Counted from the first letter of the stretch, positions 1 through 7,326 are shown. The stretch: DNA of 11,341 nucleotides from an uncultured Gammaproteobacteria bacterium (GCA_937958785.1 CALGMY010000103.1:1-11341), one strand, 5' to 3'. Notes: a model not told the origin generated them from the sequence alone. Made by a program: numbers and translations.

Positions 1-486
1 GAGCCGTTCCTCGGCTTCGTCCAGCAGCAGCTCGAGCGCAGCCGGGTGCCTCCTGAAATGATCTGCTTTGAGATCACCGAGACGGTCGCTGTTGCCAACC
101 TGCAGCGCGCCCAGGCCTTCATGCATGCCCTGCGCAAGTCCGGATGCCGCTTCTCCCTGGACGACTTCGGTACCGGCTTGAGTTCCTTTGCCTACCTTAA
201 GCTCTTCCCCGTGGACACGATCAAGATCGACGGCAGCTTCATCCGGGACCTGACCACCAACGTGGTGTCCCAGTCGGTGGTCGCTGCCATCTCCGAGGTC
301 GCCCGGGTCATGCAGCTCGAGACCGTGGCCGAGTTCGTGGAGGACCGGGCGACGCTCGAGCTCCTCGGCAAGCTCGGCATCACCCGGGCCCAGGGCTACC
401 TGCTCGGCGAGCCGCAGGCCCTGGCGAGCCGGCTGGCGGAACTGGGCGCAGGGGCCCCGTCGCGCCGCAGGGCGGAGCAGGGCTGA
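1..486 (+). CDS. EAL-domain cyclic-di-GMP phosphodiesterase, C-terminal part (5' truncated)
   Basis: The reading frame is open from the first base and ends at TGA 484-486, giving 161 visible residues. They match the second half of an EAL domain, which hydrolyses the second messenger c-di-GMP to pGpG. Visible signature elements, numbered from the window edge, are EITET (24-28, metal-binding Glu), LDDFGTG (53-59, the metal-binding Asp pair and loop 6), IKIDG (74-78, catalytic-site Lys), AEFVED (110-115) and AQGY (130-133). No active-site residue in the visible part is lost, so the domain looks enzymatically competent. The EAL tripeptide itself and any N-terminal GGDEF, PAS or sensor domains lie upstream of the window. 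The tail after AQGYLLGEP is short, so EAL is the last domain. The next gene starts 74 bp downstream on the same strand with its own promoter-like box, so there is no clear functional link. Confidence 0.93.
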   Translation, partial: EPFLGFVQQQLERSRVPPEMICFEITETVAVANLQRAQAFMHALRKSGCRFSLDDFGTGLSSFAYLKLFPVDTIKIDGSFIRDLTTNVVSQSVVAAISEVARVMQLETVAEFVEDRATLELLGKLGITRAQGYLLGEPQALASRLAELGAGAPSRRRAEQG

Positions 487-517
487 GGTCCCCTGGCTCC
501 CCGCCGCGCGCTGCGGG

Positions 518-523
518 GATAAT
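518..523 (+). promoter_or_regulatory. Possible -10 box for the cytochrome gene
   Basis: GATAAT matches five of six bases of the sigma-70 -10 consensus in otherwise very GC-rich sequence. It lies 37 bp upstream of the ATG at 561, which would leave a leader of roughly 30 nt. A Shine-Dalgarno-like GGGGA lies at 549-553, 7 bp before the ATG. No good -35 element stands at the usual distance. The call rests only on the hexamer and its position. Confidence 0.35.
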
Positions 524-560
524 CGCGCCGTCCGGGCACCGCCCGTCTGGGGATCCGACC

Positions 561-1373
561 ATGCCGTGCGCACCCGTCCTGCTGGCCGCTGCCATCGGCC
601 TCGTCCTGTCCGGCACCATCGCTGCCGCGGCGCCCGACCGGGACCAGCTCGTGGCCGCCGACTACCGGCAGGGCCGCACGGCCTTCCAGCAGCGCTGCAG
701 CGCCTGCCACACGCTCACCGAGGGTGGCAGCAACCTGGCCGGCCCGAACCTCTGGGGCATCGTGGGCCGACCGGCCGGCGCAAGCCCCGGCTTCCCGGTC
801 TCGGATGCACTCAAGGCGGCGGGCTTCCGCTGGGACGTTGCCCGGCTGCATGCCTTCCTGGCCGGACCGGAGCAGCTGGTGCCCGGCATCCGCATGCTGC
901 TCCCGGAACCGGTGCCGGAGGCCGACCGCACCGCGCTGCTGTCGTTCCTGATGCTGGAGACCGGGGCCGCCGACTGGCCCCGCCCCGCGGTGGCGATGGT
1001 GGAGGAGAAGATCGATCGCACGCGCCCCCTCGCCGAGCGTTACCCGAGCTTCTACAACCACCTCATGACCAACACCACCCGCTACCGGATGGAGACCGCG
1101 GATGGCGAGCTGCGCTTCGACGCGTACTTCAACGGCGATGGTTCCGTGAGTGCCAGCATGCCGGCCATCCGGGGCTTCTGGAACACGGTGGAGCGGCGGG
1201 GCATGGAATTCTTCTGCTACGCCCTGGACGGGCTGCCGGCCCGCCCGACCCAGCTCGTGGAGTGCTTCCCCATCGCCGCCATGGCGATCCCGCGCTTCGC
1301 GGAGCAGCTCTGGACGTCCAGGCCCGTGCCGGGCGTGACCCTGCACGGCGGGATCATCGCGGGCCGGCCCTGA
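561..1373 (+). CDS. Exported class I c-type cytochrome with extra C-terminal domain
   Basis: This 270-residue protein starts with a Sec-type signal peptide (hydrophobic stretch about 5-22, Ala-rich cleavage region near 23-24). A cytochrome c fold covers about 35-135. It has one CxxCH haem site (C46, C49, H50), the loop GPNLWGIVGRPAG (61-73) seen in cytochrome c2-like proteins, and M112 in GIRMLLP as the likely sixth haem ligand. It should be a periplasmic mono-haem electron carrier. Residues about 160-270 are not part of a normal cytochrome c of this size. They contain a NGDGS turn (191-195) and two cysteines (C219, C235) spaced as a possible disulfide. This resembles small exported beta-rich domains, but I cannot name the family. 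The ATG at 561 is chosen because it gives a complete signal peptide and has GGGGA upstream. The 3' end overlaps the convergent methyltransferase gene by 20 bp. The partner oxidase or reductase is not in the window. Confidence 0.88.
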   Translation: MPCAPVLLAAAIGLVLSGTIAAAAPDRDQLVAADYRQGRTAFQQRCSACHTLTEGGSNLAGPNLWGIVGRPAGASPGFPVSDALKAAGFRWDVARLHAFLAGPEQLVPGIRMLLPEPVPEADRTALLSFLMLETGAADWPRPAVAMVEEKIDRTRPLAERYPSFYNHLMTNTTRYRMETADGELRFDAYFNGDGSVSASMPAIRGFWNTVERRGMEFFCYALDGLPARPTQLVECFPIAAMAIPRFAEQLWTSRPVPGVTLHGGIIAGRP

Positions 1374-1902
1374 GCGCCACGATGCGCTGGCGCACGGCCG
1401 GCCGGGGCGCTTCCTCGGTGACGTGCTCGTAGGCGACCACCTCCAGCGCCGCACCGAACACGGCGCGCAGTTCGCCTTCCGCCAGCAGGAAGTCCGGGTT
1501 GCGGGGCCGGCCGAAGCGCTCGTTGCCGGCCCCGAAGGTCTCGATGATGAGTACCCCGCCGGCCATCAGGGTCCCGGGCAAGTGGGGGAAGTGGGGCCGG
1601 TGCAGGTAGTTCGTCATGACGATGCCGCCGAACTGCCCGGCCGGGAAGGGCCACGGCCCGGCCTCCAGGTCCAGCTGCAGCAGGGTGATGCCCGGCTGGC
1701 CCGCCAGGCCGCCGCAGACGGTGATGTCGATGTCCACCGCCGTGACCGGATGGCCCCGGCCGGCAAAGAACCGGGCATGCCGGCCGCTGCCGCAGGCGAG
1801 GTCCAGTACCGGCGTCCCGGCCGGCACCAGGCCGGCATGGTGAACGACCCAGGGGGACGGGTCCATGACCGGCCTTGCCGGTCTGTCGAAGCTCTGGGCC
1901 AT
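1354..1902 (-). CDS. Class I SAM-dependent methyltransferase (TehB-like)
   Basis: This 182-residue protein has the Rossmann-type SAM-binding fold. Motif I is VLDLACGSGRHA (32-43). An acidic motif II residue that should contact the ribose is D57 in AVDID. QLDLEAGPWPF (76-86) fits the adenine-binding region, and IVMTNYLHRP (94-103) fits motif IV. Small proteins of this shape are often annotated as TehB-like or simply class I methyltransferases, and the substrate cannot be read from the sequence. The ATG at 1902 is preferred because CAGGAG lies directly upstream on the minus strand, though only 2 bp separate it from the ATG. Met13 (1866) is an alternative. The frame runs open further upstream, but that would cross the terminator at 1931-1966. 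The gene lies downstream of the GlyGly-CTERM protein gene, cut off from it by that terminator, so it probably has its own promoter. Confidence 0.87.
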   Translation of the reverse strand: MAQSFDRPARPVMDPSPWVVHHAGLVPAGTPVLDLACGSGRHARFFAGRGHPVTAVDIDITVCGGLAGQPGITLLQLDLEAGPWPFPAGQFGGIVMTNYLHRPHFPHLPGTLMAGGVLIIETFGAGNERFGRPRNPDFLLAEGELRAVFGAALEVVAYEHVTEEAPRPAVRQRIVALRAGPR

Positions 1903-1930
1903 GGCTCCTGATGGCGCCGCACCGGACCCC

Positions 1931-1966
1931 TGAAAAAGAAGGGGCCCCGCCGAATGGCGGGGCCCC
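1931..1966 (-). terminator. Rho-independent terminator of the GlyGly-CTERM protein gene
   Basis: A perfect 11-bp inverted repeat (GGGGCCCCGCC at 1941-1951 and its complement at 1956-1966) with a 4-base loop is followed, on the minus strand, by TTCTTTTTCA (complement of 1931-1940). It lies 27 bp beyond the stop codon at 1994. The T-tract is present only on the minus-strand side, so it terminates the leftward gene and is not bidirectional. Confidence 0.9.
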
Positions 1967-1993
1967 GGGTTCAGGCACGTCCGGCGGGGACGG

Positions 1994-4030
1994 TCAGGCC
2001 CGGCGACGGCGCCGGAGCAACGGGGCGCCGCCCAGGAGCAGGAGGCTCCAGAGGTCCATGGCGCTGCCGCCGCCCGGCAGGTTGAGGGCGTCGTCCACCT
2101 CATTGACGGTAACGGCGAACTCGGCCGTGTCGCTGTCCCCGTCGCCATCGGTGATGGTGACCACGCAGCTGTCATCGCCAAAGAACTCCGCGTCCGGCGT
2201 GTACCGGAGCTGGGTCCCGGAGATGTCGCAGGTGCCGCTCGCGCCCTGGGTGGTGACGGCGAGCGTGTGCTGGGCCACCGAGCCGTTGCCGGCAACGATG
2301 CTGAGCGTCAGGGCCGGGCTCTGGGTGTCCTGGTCCGTCGCCGGAATCGTGCCATCCGACAGTATCGGATTCGCGTCGGCGATCGTCACCGTGATCTCGC
2401 CGGAATCGGCGTCACCATTACCGTCAGTCACCGTGTAGTCGAAGACAGCCGTGCCAGTGAAGAAGTTGGCCGCCGGGACGAAGCGTACGATGGTGCCCCC
2501 GGTCACCGAGGCCGTGCCGTCGTTCACGTCGGCGACGGCCGTGACGGTGGCGGGTGAATTGCCCGCCTGGTAGCCGCCAAGGGAGCTGACGTTCAGCGTG
2601 CCGATGGTTGACGCGGGGGCGACCCCCTGGGTGACGATCGCGATGGTCCCCCCATCCGGAGCCACCGGCGAGGCATCGGCTTCCACCGTGACCGTGATGG
2701 TGCCCTGGTCGGTGGCATCCCCGTCGGTGGTCTCGTAGACGATCGTCTGGGTACCGACCCCGACGCCCGTGGCGTTATAGATGATCCGCTGGTCGCCGCC
2801 CACCGATGCAGTGCCGGCACCCGGCGGCGTCACGATGGAGACCGTGATCGGGCCCGTGAAGTTCACGCTGTTCGCGACCGTGTCCAGGATGTTGCTGGCC
2901 GTGTCCTCGATGACGGTCGCCGCGAAGTCACGGGCGTTTGGCGCCAGGTTCTGCACGGAGCCCGCGAATTCAAAGGAGCCGTACTGGACGGAGTTGTCGT
3001 AGCCGGCGATGCCGCCGAAGGCCCCGATGAAGTACTCCTGGGTCCAGTACACCTGGGCGTTGGTGATCGCGCCGCTGCTGTCGGTGGACACGCGCATGAC
3101 CAGGTTGTCGAAGCCCGGGTCCTCGCCACCCCCCCACACGATGGAGTTGGTAGTGCATTCGCCGTTGATGGTGCTCAGGCATTCGTAGCCCGTGAACGTG
3201 GCCGTGGTCCGTGCGCCCACGTTGCCGGTCGGCGGGCTCGCCGGCGGGCGGGGGTTGGCCGTCGCCCACGACGGGTCCGCAAGCTGGCCGGTTCGTTCGA
3301 CACCGATGCTGTTCTGGGCAATCGGGGTCCAGAAGCTCACCAGCAGTTCGTTTGCGTCGTAGTCACCGGTGGCGTTGTTCGGAGAGTTCGGGGTCGGGAA
3401 GCAGTCCGCACCGTCCGCGCGATTGCACAGGGGCTGGGGAAAGCCACGGCTGCCGATGACGTAGTCGACGCCGCCGGCCCCGTTGGGGGTCGCGGCGCTG
3501 ACGTTCGTGGCCACCATGACGTGGTCCATGGAGTCCCAGCGCTGCAGGGCACGCGAGGACTGGCCTGTGGGGAAATTGCGCGCCATGGCGCCGATCGAGA
3601 AATTGGCGCTGAAGCGGTCGTCGGCGGCGTTCCCCGGGGTGTTGTTGTCGTTGATGGTGAATGTGCCCGTGATGGGGGCCTCGTACTTGCCGTCCGGCGC
3701 GGCCAGGCTGAAGGTGGTGCCGCTCACATAGGCGCCGGTCGTTGGCACATAGCTCAGGACGTCGCCGAGGCTCCCCCGTTCATAATGACCACCCCCGAAG
3801 ATGGGGCCACCCCACGCGGGCGTGATGCCGTCCGCCTCGGTGGCCGCCGCCGGCCAGTTGCGGCCGAAGGAGCAGTCGAAACCGCCCAGCACGTGGGAGA
3901 TCTGGGTGCAGGAGTGCTCATTGGCGCCGAAAGAACCCGTGATTTCGTATACCGTCTCGGCAGCCCCGGCCCCGGCCGACAGACCCAGTGCGCCCGCGGC
4001 GACGACGCCGGCGGCCATTAGCTTCCTCAT
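1994..4030 (-). CDS. Exported Ig-like repeat protein with GlyGly-CTERM sorting tail
   Basis: This 678-residue protein starts at ATG 4030, with AGAGG upstream and a clear signal peptide (MRKL, hydrophobic core to about 22, cleavage near AGAGAA, 19-24). Residues about 25-360 form a region I do not recognise. It has several Cys pairs and many Gly, Asn and Thr residues, as in secreted proteins. Three Ig-like/cadherin-like repeats follow, at about 364-450, 454-551 and 555-645. Each ends in a TVTDGxGD- or TITDGDGD-like loop and a TVTV strand. The C-terminus has the tripartite sorting layout: PGGGS (652-656), a hydrophobic segment (658-672) and five arginines (673-677). In Gammaproteobacteria this GlyGly-CTERM signal is processed by rhombosortase, usually with type II secretion. 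The protein is therefore probably on the cell surface or released. No rhombosortase gene is in the window. A strong terminator follows the gene. Its role could be adhesion or substrate binding; no catalytic motif was seen. Confidence 0.85.
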   Translation of the reverse strand: MRKLMAAGVVAAGALGLSAGAGAAETVYEITGSFGANEHSCTQISHVLGGFDCSFGRNWPAAATEADGITPAWGGPIFGGGHYERGSLGDVLSYVPTTGAYVSGTTFSLAAPDGKYEAPITGTFTINDNNTPGNAADDRFSANFSIGAMARNFPTGQSSRALQRWDSMDHVMVATNVSAATPNGAGGVDYVIGSRGFPQPLCNRADGADCFPTPNSPNNATGDYDANELLVSFWTPIAQNSIGVERTGQLADPSWATANPRPPASPPTGNVGARTTATFTGYECLSTINGECTTNSIVWGGGEDPGFDNLVMRVSTDSSGAITNAQVYWTQEYFIGAFGGIAGYDNSVQYGSFEFAGSVQNLAPNARDFAATVIEDTASNILDTVANSVNFTGPITVSIVTPPGAGTASVGGDQRIIYNATGVGVGTQTIVYETTDGDATDQGTITVTVEADASPVAPDGGTIAIVTQGVAPASTIGTLNVSSLGGYQAGNSPATVTAVADVNDGTASVTGGTIVRFVPAANFFTGTAVFDYTVTDGNGDADSGEITVTIADANPILSDGTIPATDQDTQSPALTLSIVAGNGSVAQHTLAVTTQGASGTCDISGTQLRYTPDAEFFGDDSCVVTITDGDGDSDTAEFAVTVNEVDDALNLPGGGSAMDLWSLLLLGGAPLLRRRRRA

Positions 4031-4221
4031 TGCGACGATCCTCTCAAAGACAAACGGATGTCCCGCCCCGGTGAACGTTCCGGGACGGAGCGCTGGGCCG
4101 AAAAGTGGCCTGGCAGAAGGGTTCCCCCGAACTGCCGTAACGCTACCGCGTCCCGGCGGTCCAGGCAAGGCGCCGGAATGGCCGTCCGCGTGACAGTCAG
4201 ACGGTGCCTATAATCCCCGCC
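4031..4221. other. Divergent intergenic region
   Basis: This 191-bp region separates the leftward GlyGly-CTERM gene from the rightward AspH gene and must hold both promoters. On the minus-strand side, AGAGG lies about 10 bp before ATG 4030 as a ribosome binding site, and I found no convincing -10/-35 pair for that gene. On the plus-strand side a perfect TATAAT lies at 4209-4214. Open frames read into it from both sides (to 4168 and from 4204), but they lack coding features and are not annotated. Confidence 0.6.
4209..4214 (+). promoter_or_regulatory. Perfect -10 box directly before the AspH start (likely leaderless mRNA)
   Basis: TATAAT ends 7 bp before the ATG at 4222. Transcription normally starts about 7 bp after the -10 box, so the mRNA would begin at or next to the start codon, with no room for a ribosome binding site. 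TGACA at 4191-4195 resembles a -35 core, but its spacing of 13 bp is too short. The -35 element is therefore unclear. Confidence 0.55.
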
Positions 4222-4839
4222 ATGGCACTCGACAAGGACCGGCTGATCGGCGGCTGCCTGCGCCTGCCGCTGGCCGCGGACGCGGCCGCCATCGCGGCCG
4301 AAGTCGACGCCCTGGGGCCCGGCGTGTGGGGCACTACGGGCGGCCGGGTGGGCGTGCACCGGGCGGCGGAGGCGCTCTTCCTCCGGGGCCATGCCCCCGC
4401 GGAGGGCGACCTGCCCATCGAGGACCGGCCGGTGCTGGCGCACCTGCCCGCCATCCGGGACCTGCTGGCCCGCGTCGGTGCGCCGCCGCGCCGCTGCCTC
4501 CTGGCGCGGCTGCCGCCCGGGCGCGCCGTTGCCGCCCACATCGACCAGGGACCCTACTTCGCCGGCACGCTGCGCCTGCACGTGCCGGTGACGACCAGCG
4601 ACCGGGTCTACATGTACTGTGCCGGGCTCACCTACCGGTTGCGCCCCGGCGAGGTCTGGGCCCTCAACAACGGCGCCCGCCACGGCGTGCTGAACGACGA
4701 TCCGGTGCTCGCCCGGACCCACCTCATCTGCGACTTCCTGCCCACCGACGGCCTGCTCGCGCTCCTGGCAGCGGGGGAACGTGGGCTCGGCGAGGACCTG
4801 CCGGAGGTGCGGGCGCGGCTCGCGGCACCCGCCCCGTGA
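4222..4839 (+). CDS. Stand-alone aspartyl/asparaginyl beta-hydroxylase-family oxygenase (HxD type)
   Basis: This 205-residue protein has the double-stranded beta-helix core of the Asp/Asn beta-hydroxylase family, Fe(II)/2-oxoglutarate enzymes that hydroxylate the beta-carbon of Asp/Asn in proteins or, in LpxO relatives, an acyl chain of lipid A. Motifs appear in order: LPPGRAVAAHIDQG (97-110) with H106 and D108 as iron ligands, LRLHVPV (117-123), RPGEVWALNN (141-150), ARHGVLND (152-159) with H154 as the distal iron ligand, and RTHLICDF (165-172) with R165 as the likely 2-oxoglutarate anchor. There is no signal peptide, so it is cytoplasmic. The ATG at 4222 is chosen over the upstream in-frame GTG at 4204 because the TATAAT box lies between them. 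Its stop overlaps the start of the sulfotransferase gene (GTGA, 4 bp), so the two are translationally coupled and probably act on the same substrate. Confidence 0.85.
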   Translation: MALDKDRLIGGCLRLPLAADAAAIAAEVDALGPGVWGTTGGRVGVHRAAEALFLRGHAPAEGDLPIEDRPVLAHLPAIRDLLARVGAPPRRCLLARLPPGRAVAAHIDQGPYFAGTLRLHVPVTTSDRVYMYCAGLTYRLRPGEVWALNNGARHGVLNDDPVLARTHLICDFLPTDGLLALLAAGERGLGEDLPEVRARLAAPAP

Positions 4840-5531
4840 TCGTCGCCGACGGCTTCGTCTTCCTCCACCTGCACAAGTCCGGCGGCACCTTCGCCAATGA
4901 GGCCCTGCTGAAGCATGCCGCTGGTGCCCGCGCCGTCGGCTACCACCTGCCAGCCCGGCTCATCCCGCCAGCGGCGCGCCACCTGCCCGTGCTCGGCCTG
5001 GTGCGCAATCCCTTCGGCTACTACGTGTCCTGGTACAGCTACCAGCAGCAGCGGCCCCGGCCCAATGCGCTGTTCCGGGTACTCTCCGACGAAGGCCGCC
5101 TGGACTTCGCGGTCACACTGCACCGGATGCTGGACCTCGGCCGGGACGACGCGCTGCTCGACCGGGTGCTCGCAGCCTTGCCCAGGGACTATGGCGCCCA
5201 GGGCCTCAACCTGCCCGGCTTCGCGCTGGCGCCGATCCGCGGCACCGGGCTCGGCTTCTACGCCTGGCTCTACGGCTACCTGTATGACGGCGCGACGGGG
5301 CCGCTCCACGTGGGCCGCATGGAGGACCTGCCCCGCAGCCTGCTGGACTTGCTGGACGCAGCGGGTGTCCCGGCCACCCCGGCCCTGCGCGCGCACCTCG
5401 CCGGGTCACCCCCGCGCAACCGCTCCACCCACGCCGATCACCGGCACTACTACGACGCGGCGCTGAGGGCCCGGGTCGAGGCCCAGGATGGCGCGCTGCT
5501 CGCGCGCCACGGCTACCGCTTCGAGGCCTGA
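4836..5531 (+). CDS. Stand-alone sulfotransferase family protein
   Basis: This 231-residue cytosolic protein should transfer sulfate from PAPS to a hydroxyl or amine acceptor. The 5'-phosphosulfate loop is FLHLHKSGGTF (9-19). The 3'-phosphate-binding motif is LVRNPFGYYVSWYSY (55-69), with R57 and S65 as key contacts. The C-terminus NRSTHADHRHYYDAAL (195-210), followed by a GYRFE ending, is typical of bacterial sulfotransferases, whose last helix carries an R-x-YYD segment. The GTG start at 4836 is chosen because it overlaps the upstream stop as GTGA and puts the P-loop close to the N-terminus, as usual for the family. The frame stays open upstream to 4326, but there it only shadows the AspH gene. 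No Shine-Dalgarno sequence is visible, which fits coupling to the AspH gene. The acceptor substrate is unknown. The gene ends immediately next to the stop of the convergent AspH-ST fusion (5531/5532, no spacer). Confidence 0.85.
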   Translation: MIVADGFVFLHLHKSGGTFANEALLKHAAGARAVGYHLPARLIPPAARHLPVLGLVRNPFGYYVSWYSYQQQRPRPNALFRVLSDEGRLDFAVTLHRMLDLGRDDALLDRVLAALPRDYGAQGLNLPGFALAPIRGTGLGFYAWLYGYLYDGATGPLHVGRMEDLPRSLLDLLDAAGVPATPALRAHLAGSPPRNRSTHADHRHYYDAALRARVEAQDGALLARHGYRFEA

Positions 5532-7322
5532 CTAGCCGAGCGACAGCAGCCGCTGGTGGGTGGCCTCGACGAGGGGCAGCACCCGCCCGATGAGGGCCTC
5601 GTGGGCCCGCCACTTGTCCGGTGCGGGTGGCGTGCGGGTGTAGCGGGACGGCGGCAGCGGTGCGGCGAGGCGCGCGGCCAGCGCCTCGTCGACGGGCAGT
5701 CCCAGGAACTCGCAGAGCCTGCTGACGGTCTCGCGCGGCGCGTGGCACAGACCGGTGTAATCGGCCACGGCCCACTGCGCCCGGGGCAGGGTGGCGAGGT
5801 CGTCGAGGATGCAGCGGTTGGTACTGTCCCACTGCCAGGCGGCCAGCTCCTCGACCGGGCGGCCATTCATCCATTGCCACTGGGGCGGCAGCAGCAGGGA
5901 CCAGGGCTCGGTGCGACCCGGCAGCGCCGGGTAGGTGACGAACTGCCCCGAGCGCCAGGCCTCGATGATGCTCGCCAGGTTCTCCCGGGGATCGCGCCAC
6001 AGCAGGATGAAGCGGGCCTCCGGGAACAGGGCGTGCAGGAAGGGGATCCGCAGGGCGTTCTTCGGCGTCTTCTCCAGGAACGTGAGGTCCCCTTCGCCGG
6101 CCGGCCGGCCCGCGCTGTCCAGGAGCCGTTCGCGGATCGCGGCGGTGATGTGCCCGCGGACCTCGGCCGTGGCGGCGGCCGCGGTCAGCCGGTTCGAGTC
6201 GGTGAGGGGTCCACCCGGGCGCAAGGCCGGCATCCCCTCCACGAGCCAGTGGGCCTCGCCACCCAGGGTCGCGATGCCGGCGTGGGTCGCCAGGGTCTCG
6301 AAGAGCAGGGTGCTGCCGGAGCGGGGGGCGGCCACGATGAACACCGGTGGCGTCTTCGTGGTTCGCAATGCCGGCTTCGGGGGCGCCGCGACGGCTGCCG
6401 GCAGCAGGTGCCGCAGCAGGCGCCCTTCCAGGACCTGGTGCGCGGCAACACCGTTCGTGCGCATGACGAGCCCGTCGCCGAGTTCCCGGGAACGGTTCCG
6501 CAGCCGGTCCCGGGCGGTGGCGAAGTCCGGGTGGCTGGCGTCATCGGTACCGTGCAGCGCGAGCAGCTGGCACCAGTCCCGGCAGAACTCCTCGAGCAGC
6601 AGGCAGTAGCGGGCGAGCTGCCGGTTCGCCGCGTCCGCGGTCCCGGTGGAGGCCAGCTCGCCGCGCAGGTCGGCGAGGAGCAGTTCCACCTCCGGGGCCG
6701 GCATGAGTCCCGCGGCCGGGTTGGATTCGGTCATGACCGGGGGGTCGGCAACCGGATCGAAGCGGTGCTGGTGCACCGGCGCACCGTCCTGGGCGACCAG
6801 CCGCCAGAACGGCGCGGTACCCGACGTGTCCGCCACCAGGTGCACGCGCCACACCGGGGAAGGGTTATCCACCCGGTGCAGCCGCCAGTTGTCGAAGACC
6901 CAGGCCTCGCCTGCTGCCATATGCACGCGCTCGTCGCCGCAGTGGAAGCTGACATCCGGGTGCGTCGCGATGGGGATGTGCACCCGCACCCGACTGAACC
7001 AGTGATGGTTGATGTCCGCGTGGGGCGGCACCGACGCGCCGGGTGCCAGGCGCATGAGCCGCGAGCGGCTCCAGACCACTCCGAAGCTGGCGAGCACCTG
7101 TCGCACGTAGGGCATGGCGCGCAGGCGTGGCGTGGCCAGCATGCGGCCGGCCACGTCGTCGTTCTCGCCACCGCCGGCGCTGATCAGCCGCACCGAGGAA
7201 TTGCCCGGGATCTCGTTCGGGTGGGGCATCCAGGCATCGGCGGGCAGGGCGGCAAGTTCGGCCGCGAGGCGCTCCGCGTCGAACCGGACCGGCAGGCGGT
7301 AGAAGGGGCGGGGCAGGCGCAT
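5532..7322 (-). CDS. AspH beta-hydroxylase-sulfotransferase fusion protein
   Basis: This 596-residue two-domain protein probably combines hydroxylation and sulfation. Residues about 1-190 form an Asp/Asn beta-hydroxylase-type domain: MRLAPGASVPPHADIN (90-105, iron ligands H101 and D103), VRVHIPI (112-118), GEAWVFDNWRLH (138-149, H149) and WRVHLVAD (158-165, R159 for 2-oxoglutarate). Residues about 200-320 are a mostly helical linker I do not recognise. Residues about 325-596 form a sulfotransferase domain: FIVAAPRSGSTLLFE (328-342, 5'-phosphosulfate loop), LEKTPKNALRIP (416-427) and FILLWRDPRENLASII (438-453, 3'-phosphate site, R443 and S451). All expected key residues of both domains are present. 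There is no signal peptide. ATG 7322 lies 4 bp after the stop of the TPR-AspH gene, so the two form an operon. It is the fused counterpart of the adjacent split AspH/ST pair, but its sulfotransferase half is of a different subtype and much longer. Confidence 0.88.
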   Translation of the reverse strand: MRLPRPFYRLPVRFDAERLAAELAALPADAWMPHPNEIPGNSSVRLISAGGGENDDVAGRMLATPRLRAMPYVRQVLASFGVVWSRSRLMRLAPGASVPPHADINHHWFSRVRVHIPIATHPDVSFHCGDERVHMAAGEAWVFDNWRLHRVDNPSPVWRVHLVADTSGTAPFWRLVAQDGAPVHQHRFDPVADPPVMTESNPAAGLMPAPEVELLLADLRGELASTGTADAANRQLARYCLLLEEFCRDWCQLLALHGTDDASHPDFATARDRLRNRSRELGDGLVMRTNGVAAHQVLEGRLLRHLLPAAVAAPPKPALRTTKTPPVFIVAAPRSGSTLLFETLATHAGIATLGGEAHWLVEGMPALRPGGPLTDSNRLTAAAATAEVRGHITAAIRERLLDSAGRPAGEGDLTFLEKTPKNALRIPFLHALFPEARFILLWRDPRENLASIIEAWRSGQFVTYPALPGRTEPWSLLLPPQWQWMNGRPVEELAAWQWDSTNRCILDDLATLPRAQWAVADYTGLCHAPRETVSRLCEFLGLPVDEALAARLAAPLPPSRYTRTPPAPDKWRAHEALIGRVLPLVEATHQRLLSLG

Positions 7323-7326
7323 GCCG

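Noticed and set aside
499..518. Possible hairpin after the EAL gene (CCCCGC / GCGGGG, 8-base loop)
   Set aside because: The stem is only 6 bp and is followed by ATAATC rather than a T-tract, so it is not supported as a terminator.
396..1454. 352-codon open frame on the - strand
   Set aside because: It is antisense to the cytochrome gene and the end of the EAL gene; the composition is typical of a shadow frame.
1903..2295. Upstream extension of the methyltransferase reading frame
   Set aside because: The extension crosses the strong terminator and overlaps the end of the GlyGly-CTERM gene in another frame. The ATG at 1902 gives a normal-length methyltransferase.
4080..4156. Distant inverted match CGGGACG / CGTCCCG in the divergent intergenic region
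   Set aside because: It is short, about 60 bp apart and expected by chance in GC-rich DNA; there is no operator-like symmetry around it.
4031..4168. 46-residue N-terminal extension of the GlyGly-CTERM protein
   Set aside because: It would bury the signal peptide. ATG 4030 has AGAGG upstream and starts a standard signal sequence.
4031..4221. Search for a small precursor-peptide gene for the hydroxylase/sulfotransferase cluster
   Set aside because: This is the only sizeable gap near the cluster, and no short frame in it combined a start, a ribosome binding site and a plausible leader/core peptide.
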